This document shows, piece after piece, positions 58,850 through 64,000 of a DNA stretch of 64,000 nt. The DNA lies in contig JALIGW010000016.1 in assembly GCA_023053685.1 (NCBI GenBank), positions 13,297,473 to 13,361,472 of the forward strand, given 5' to 3'. The position numbers and the translations under genes are program-made. Numbering within the stretch: the stretch's first letter is position 1; the number at the start of each line of letters is the position of its first letter. This DNA is from Diadophis punctatus similis. Its lineage: Eukaryota; Chordata; Lepidosauria; Squamata; Dipsadidae. The notes beneath the pieces are model-generated. The model made no database searches. It saw nothing but the letters and a program-made list of their open reading frames with translations, and was not told the origin of the DNA.

Positions 58850-59620
58850 GGACACCATTGACGGGGGGAGATGATCCACGCCTCCCCTTTCCGCGCCAGG
58901 ACAAAAGACTTCGGGAAGGACTTTCATCACTTCCCGGATTTTGCTCCAAAACCTCAAGATCTTCTCCCTTCCTTCACTTAGCAGCCCCACCGCCCTGCTC
59001 CACACTTAAAGACCCATGCTGAGTCAGTGGGGAGGGGCTCTGAAAAGGGAACCCGGGCGATCCTTCGGAAAAGGGGAGCAAGACGGGAGGGGTCCATCTC
59101 TCTTATCCCGCAGCCCATCCACGTGAATAAAGGTGGAGACATAAACCCAGGATTGCTTTGCTGCAGCTTTGTGCACCCCCCAAACACCCCCCCTTCATCG
59201 CAGCCCTTACTGCTGCCATGGCCGGGGCTCGCCTCTGCTGCGTCTGGCCCGGAGGACAAGCTGGCTGGCGGCGCGGGAAAAATCCTTCCTGGCACTTGCC
59301 AGCCAGGCCTGGTCTTCTCTCCGGGGCGGCGTCCGGTGGGTGCCTCATGCCTCTGCTCCTTCCCCCCCATGTGGCAGACCCAGGAAAGGACATGGCCAGA
59401 CCCGCCAAAGCCGCTGCTCCCTCTACGCCTCCAGAAGCGCATTCCTGGCTGTTGCCATCAAGCGGGGCTGAGCGTGCGAGGCGCTGAACTGCGCCCTCAG
59501 GCACATCGGAGTGCGGTGGGGGGTTTTCCCTGCCCGGCCCGGAGCTGACAAGATCTTAGCATGTGGGCGCGGCTGTTTCCCTCAAAATCCACTCGAGGGA
59601 ATCAAGGCGCTTTGCGCAAA
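58850..59620. other. CpG-rich island of unknown origin
   Basis: An abrupt GC- and CpG-rich block in AT-rich surroundings. It begins after GGTGACCAGATTTTAACC at 58820, a phrase that looks like a repeat terminus. Long frames on both strands (154 and 173 codons) are low-information and expected in GC-rich DNA. It could be a CpG-island promoter, a GC-rich transposon, or the remains of one. I cannot assign it. Confidence 0.4.
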
Positions 59621-60660
59621 TTCAAATTCAAAAAGCGGGTCTTTTTTGAAATGCCACAGTCGGTTGATAGTGAGGTGGGTGACATATAAGTATAAGAAAT
59701 AAAACAAAATAAATTCCCAGACATTATTTCAGTGGATTTAATTTTAAACCATTAAGCTGGTTTGTTTATTTTTTTACTTATCAAAAATCGCCACCGGTGA
59801 GGAGAGGACCAGGAATTGCACAACACGCACACACAAATAAAACAGGAGAAAGAAGGTTTCGGTTTCTGCACACAGAAAGATCCCAAGACCGAGCAATTTA
59901 TGACCAAAAGCCTTGCTTTAATCCCCAATTCCATTTTTGTAGTCCCAGAGCTTCTGACGCTTGTGCTGTTGCACTTTGGCAGAAAATCAATTCTAGTTGG
60001 CAGTATAATTTTTGCATGGTGGGAATAAAGTAGTTGTTAACATTTTGGAAGGCTTGACACACTAATTTGGCACTCACAGAGTACCCCCATCTCGTAAAAA
60101 AATAAAAGCTACAAAAATGGGCTAAAAGATCTAAGTCACCTTTCCCTGAGAAATCACGGTGATAATAGCTAAGCTCTGTTCACTTTAAGATTCTCTGAAT
60201 GTGCCTGAAATCACTATTTTGTGTGAGGTGACAATACTTACCGTGAAACCACAGTGAAGGCTGTCTACTTTTAGACAGTAAAGAAAGACTACTCAACCCT
60301 GTGATGCTACATTTAATAATAGTGTTATGCCAGACAGAATGTGCTCAACGAAAATAATGTCGAGCCAAAGTCTTTCTTGCATTTTCATAATTTGCTACAC
60401 AGTACGTTCTTTTGGTTGAGAAGTCCATTGCAAAATTCAGAGTCGTGGTTACTCAAAAGATAATTGCATTTTAGTTCGCTTTTTAATCTGGAAAGTGAGA
60501 ATTGGGTTGCTTGGCCTACAACTGTGACCTCTGCCAAACTCTAGAAGAATGCAAGCTCATCTAGGTAGACCAATTCCATAAGAAGGCTAAAACTCCTCTT
60601 TGTTCAGTTTGGCTCTAATGCCAAACCTTGCAAGTCTGACTGCAAAAAACCCTCTCTCTT
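59621..60660. other. Unassigned intergenic sequence
   Basis: About 1 kb, no recognised repeat or gene. Confidence 0.4.
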
Positions 60661-60665
60661 CTTAT

Positions 60666-60752
60666 ACTGTTTCTCAACTTCAGCATGCTGGTTTGGGAAT
60701 TCTGGGAGTGGAAGTCCACACTTCTTAAGGTTGCTGTGATTGAGAAACACTG
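60666..60752. mobile_element. Palindromic hAT MITE, worn
   Basis: ACTGTTTCTCAACTTCAGC at the left and GATTGAGAAACACTG at the right with GAATTCTGGGAGTGGAAGTC inside. Same family style as 1281 and 16684. Confidence 0.65.
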
Positions 60753-60799
60753 TCTGATGCTACAAGGAAACAGGGTTTGAGCCAGTTCCAAATCTTATC

Positions 60800-61279
60800 T
60801 CTCCTCCTCCTCCTCCTCCTCCTCCTCCTCCCCCCTCCTCCCTCCTCCTCCTCCTCCTCCTCCTCCTCCTCCCCCCTCCTCCTCCCTCCTCCTCCTCCTC
60901 CTCTTTTCTTCTTCTTCTTCTTCTTCTTCTTCTTCTTCTTCTTCTTCTTCTTCTTCTTCTTCTTCTTCTTCTTCTCCTCCTCCTCCTCCTCCTTCCTCCT
61001 CCTCCTCCGCCTCCTCCCTCCTCCTCCTCCTCCTCTTTTCTTCTTCTTCTTCTTCTTCTTCTTCTTCTTCTTCTTCTTCTTCTTCTTCTTCTTCTTCTTC
61101 TTCTTCTTCTTCTCCTCCTCCTCCTCCTCCTCCTCCTCCTCCTTCCTCCTCCTCCTCCGCCTCCTTCCTCCTCCTCCTCCTCCTCCTCCTCCTCCTTCCT
61201 CCTCCTCATCCTGCTGCTGCTGCTGCTTCTCCTGCTTCTTTTTCTTTTTCTTCTTTTCCTCCTCCTCCTCCTCCTCCAC

Positions 61280-61310
<31 letters not shown>

Positions 61311-61313
61311 CAT
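60800..61313 (+). repeat. (CTC)n/(CTT)n/(CTG)n triplet tract, 510 bp
   Basis: Alternating blocks of CTC and CTT end in short CTG runs (61210-61226, 61284-61309). Nearly pure pyrimidine on the plus strand until the CTG part. Confidence 0.97.
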
Positions 61314-61315
61314 AT

Positions 61316-61612
61316 CCATCATCGGATGTTGGCGATCATGTTGGCAATCCTATTTTTATCAACGGCCACATGAAAAAGTGCTGCTGGGTTTTGTCCAAAC
61401 CAGTCCCTTAGACTTTGAAGCCATGATGTTCTTCTTCTGCCTGGACCTCGTTTGCCCTCAATCTTTCCTTCGAGGATTAAGTGAAGTATGTTGTATTTTT
61501 CCGGGTGTCGCATCACATGTCCAAAATATTCTAACTTTCGCTTTTTTTATGGTTTTAATGATTTCCCTTGGCTTTCCCAGGTGGCTTATCACCTCACTCC
61601 TATAGACTTAAA
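61316..61612 (-). mobile_element. RTE/Bov-B-type LINE, ORF2 C-terminus
   Basis: The minus frame 61319-61516 reads RHPEKYNILHLILEGKIEGK, GRRRTSWLQSLRDWFG and ends RIANMIANIR, the C-terminal signature of RTE-type LINEs. The 3' end borders the CTG part of the triplet tract. Confidence 0.88.
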
Positions 61613-61748
61613 AAAATGTTTTGTTGGGGCAATGGTCCTTGCATATTTCCATCAAGGTCATCTACCATGTTCTCTACAAACAAAGATATTTTTGAGAGAG
61701 ATTTGGCTATAAGATTTGAATATACATATAGAGATATATGTATATATG

Positions 61749-61756
<8 letters not shown>

Positions 61757-61844
<88 letters not shown>

Positions 61845-61849
61845 TTTAT
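61757..61849. repeat. (TA)n microsatellite
   Basis: About 46 TA units. Confidence 0.97.
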
Positions 61850-61869
61850 CACCAAAAAATGCTACACAC

Positions 61870-61873
<4 letters not shown>
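61850..61873 (+). mobile_element. Tail remnant of the hammerhead-bearing element
   Basis: TCATTTATCACCAAAAAATG then CTACACAC matches, in opposite orientation, the tail of the ribozyme element at 44418-44440. It is trapped between (TA)n and (GT)n. Only the tail is left; no ribozyme. Confidence 0.55.
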
Positions 61874-61926
<53 letters not shown>

Positions 61927-61957
61927 AGGGAGGGGAGGGGAGGGGGAGGGGGAGGGA

Positions 61958-62024
<67 letters not shown>
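61874..62024 (+). repeat. (GT)n, (GGGGA)n, (GA)n compound microsatellite
   Basis: (GT)n to 61924, GGAGGGGAGGGG-type units to 61962, (GA)n to 62024. Purine-rich plus strand after 61925. Confidence 0.97.
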
Positions 62025-62025
<1 letters not shown>

Positions 62026-62026
<1 letters not shown>

Positions 62027-62528
62027 TTATTACTTGCAATAAAAGTCACAGTACTGGGTTCTTTTTCCTTTATGATCCCATTTTTGTGTGTGAGAGAAAT
62101 AGAACATAAGGGAATCTATGTGCATTATAGTGCCCATGCTCGCAGCCTTGCTTCAGGCAAATTGCTCTTTCTTTGTTGCTTTTCTTTCTCTTTCCCTTCA
62201 AAAAACGATCACCCCAGCCAGTCACAGAAGGTCCAGATGCACACACCCTCCCTGCAACTCTCTCCCATCCAAAAAGGAAGATCTCTGCAGAACTGCCCGC
62301 CCAACGGTTGGGAAATTCATTCTTGTGCCCGACACACTCCCAGTCAGTCCTTGCACAGTATCTTGATCAGAGCACGCTTGCATACCAGTCAGTTCATTTA
62401 GCAAAAATATAACTTGAAGTATATGCACTGAACATTAGCAAAATAAAAATGTTCAGTTGGTCAAAATAGGAGGAAAGGGAGGGAGGGATCAATGTGAGCA
62501 ACAGGCAAGAATTTATTACCTAACATCT
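62026..62528. other. Unassigned intergenic sequence
   Basis: Nothing recognised. The 277-codon plus frame ending at 62401 gains its length by reading through the microsatellite. Confidence 0.4.
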
Positions 62529-62536
62529 ATCTAGTG

Positions 62537-63001
62537 CAGGGGTCTGCAACCTGCGGCTCTGGAGCTACATGCGGCTCTTTGGGCCCTCTATTGTGGCTCC
62601 CTGTCGGGTGATCCCATCACTGACTGGCCCTGCCCCTCACCCTCCCTTCCCAGTCACTCCTTGCCTAGCCTGAGAAGGTAAGGGCAATGGTGGGGGATGA
62701 GAGGGAGATACACACACACACACAGGGGGGAGAGGGGGGGAGAGTGAGAGAGATACACAGAGATACAGAGAGGGAGGGAGCGGGGGTCAAAGGGTTTTGT
62801 GGCTACCGGTGTTTTTTAACAACCAGTTGTCTGCCCTAACGACCGGCTGGGTAGGCATGGCTAGGGGGGTCATGTGACTGGGTGGGAATGAGTGACATTG
62901 AGTTGGCCATGCCCACCCAGGTATTGTGGCTCCTGGTGTTTTCTTTTCTGTGGGAAACGGGTCCAAATGGCTCTTTGAGTGTTTAAGGTTGCAGACCCCT
63001 G
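62537..63001 (+). mobile_element. hAT deletion derivative, family B, copy 2 (465 bp)
   Basis: CAGGGGTCTGCAACC to GGTTGCAGACCCCTG, perfect 8-bp duplication ATCTAGTG (62529-62536, 63002-63009). Shares GTTTTCTTTTCTGTGGGAAA and GGGTCCAAATGGCTCT with 21874-22201, but its interior differs and lacks the transposase start. Confidence 0.95.
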
Positions 63002-63009
63002 ATCTAGTG

Positions 63010-63520
63010 TGTGGCTATCAAAAGACACAAATGTTCCAAAGCCATGCGATTCCAAGCCACATTGTGGGTATTTAGTATGGACAGGAATGGTTATTCCAGA
63101 TTTTATCTACACAACAGCAGCAGAAAAAACATAGAAACTAGGATATCGGGTGCCCCCTTCTTTATTTGGCATTAATGAAGGAAGAACTTGACGCATGGGG
63201 AGAATGTATCCAAATATTAAAAACCTACAGTACCTTTAGAATTAGACCTGAAACATATATCTTCTAAAGCAGATACTTTAGAAGGCCCTGTGCCTTGGAA
63301 CTTACCTGTAAATAATATTCATGCAAGTGTGTGTTTCTTTCAGAACTATTTAACTCAAGCAAGTACATCTACAACTGAATAAATCTCTTAATAAAAACTC
63401 TTGTTTCAAATTCCATGCAGTCTGATTTTTTCTTCTTCTACAAATCCTTTAGTTAGCATATTGATGGGCTTTGAGATTCACACTTTTTGTGGCTTCAGGC
63501 ATGTTTGAACTCACTGTCTA
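63010..63520. other. Unassigned intergenic sequence
   Basis: Nothing recognised. Confidence 0.4.
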
Positions 63521-63523
63521 AAT

Positions 63524-63690
63524 ATAGCAATAGCAATAGCACTTAGACTTATATACCGCTTCATAGTGCTTTACGGCCCTCTCTAAGTGAGTCAGCATAT
63601 TGCCCCCAACAATCTGGGTCCTCATTTTACCCACCTCAGAAGGATGGAAGGCTGAGTCAACCTTGAGCCGGTGAGATTTGAACACACTAA
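63524..63690 (-). mobile_element. Sauria-type SINE, copy 8, head missing
   Basis: (TAGCAA)n tail, CTTAGACTTATATACCGCTT, CTGAGTCAACCTTGAGCCGG. It stops after the B-box region at about 63685. Confidence 0.88.
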
Positions 63691-63890
63691 CAGGAGATGT
63701 TCCTTCATGTGTTCGAATCAATATTTCCTACTTAGGAATGCAATTATTCCTCACTTGTTCCCAAATTGCAGCCTCATTCAAGCATACATAAATAATGCAT
63801 TTCATCGAGGCAGAGTACCAATAACGAATATGCAGCTTGGTGACAAAAAATATACCACAACTTTAAAAGGTGGGGCACAAGAAACATGAT

Positions 63891-63893
<3 letters not shown>

Positions 63894-63922
<29 letters not shown>
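63894..63922 (+). repeat. (CA)n microsatellite
   Basis: About 14 CA units. Confidence 0.95.
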
Positions 63923-63924
<2 letters not shown>

Positions 63925-64000
63925 CACCTGTTCATATTTTCTACATGCAATCTGAAAAATAGAAACACAATTGACTCAATAGTTCTGAAATGTATGCAAT

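Noticed and set aside
58978..59548. Overlapping frames of 154 and 173 codons in the CpG-rich block
   Set aside because: GC-rich DNA lacks stop codons by composition; several frames are open at once and no motif is seen.
61568..62401. 277-codon plus-strand frame
   Set aside because: Its length comes from reading through (TA)n, (GT)n and (GA)n; the non-repeat ends show no domain.

Overview
The window looks like a gene desert from a squamate reptile, most probably a snake. I see no host protein-coding gene, rRNA or intact tRNA gene. The long open frames are microsatellite translations, transposon remnants or chance frames. The squamate assignment rests on the repeat set: Bov-B (RTE) LINE ends, CR1 ends, a tRNA-headed SINE whose 3' part reads like the squamate 'Sauria' SINEs, and a CR1/L3-type LINE whose 3' end runs directly into an (ATTCT)n array, a pattern known from snake genomes. 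Family names are from memory of family features, with no database search.

Layout. 1-10 kb: L2-like and Penelope-like scraps, an LTR-LTR head-to-tail junction next to a (TTATG/TTAGG) array, two hAT copies, a mariner-like MITE, a Bov-B end, and the ATTCT-tailed LINE. 10-25 kb: CR1 copies, several hAT MITEs with 8-bp target duplications, a 280-bp compound microsatellite, and a Jockey-superfamily LINE. 25-34 kb: hAT inside hAT, Bov-B scraps and a 500-bp A-rich pentanucleotide array. 34.5-36.5 kb: a three-level nest (1.5-kb Tigger-like element inside an L2-like end inside a SINE). 37-43 kb: a SINE inside Bov-B, and a solo LTR inside a second SINE. 43.5-44.6 kb: the key locus. 45-57 kb: further SINE, hAT, mariner, L1, CR1 and LTR copies and a huge CTT/CTC tract. 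57-64 kb: an L2 end, a 5S-rRNA-like fragment, a CpG-rich island, more triplet and dinucleotide tracts, an RTE end and a hAT copy.

The most interesting system is at 43.7-44.6 kb on the minus strand. A short element with Pol III A and B boxes carries, just 3' of the tRNA-like head, a complete 47-nt hammerhead ribozyme (43828-43874). A second copy at 44453-44499 has the same three stems, with a compensatory base-pair change in stem I and an allowed core variant (CTGACGA). Part of the unit recurs head-to-tail with a 292-bp period. A tRNA promoter plus a self-cleaving motif in tandem units resembles schistosome SM-alpha repeats and 'retrozymes'. Separately, four fragments (556-589, 12779-12812, 14275-14306, 44325-44355) share a looser hammerhead-like layout, CTGANGA, one extra base, a hairpin, then GAAA(C), in what look like Penelope-like 3' ends.

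Nested insertions give relative ages: hAT copies interrupt CR1, SINE, MIR-like, mariner and other hAT copies, so hAT activity is among the youngest here, together with the two 5-bp-TSD solo LTRs.
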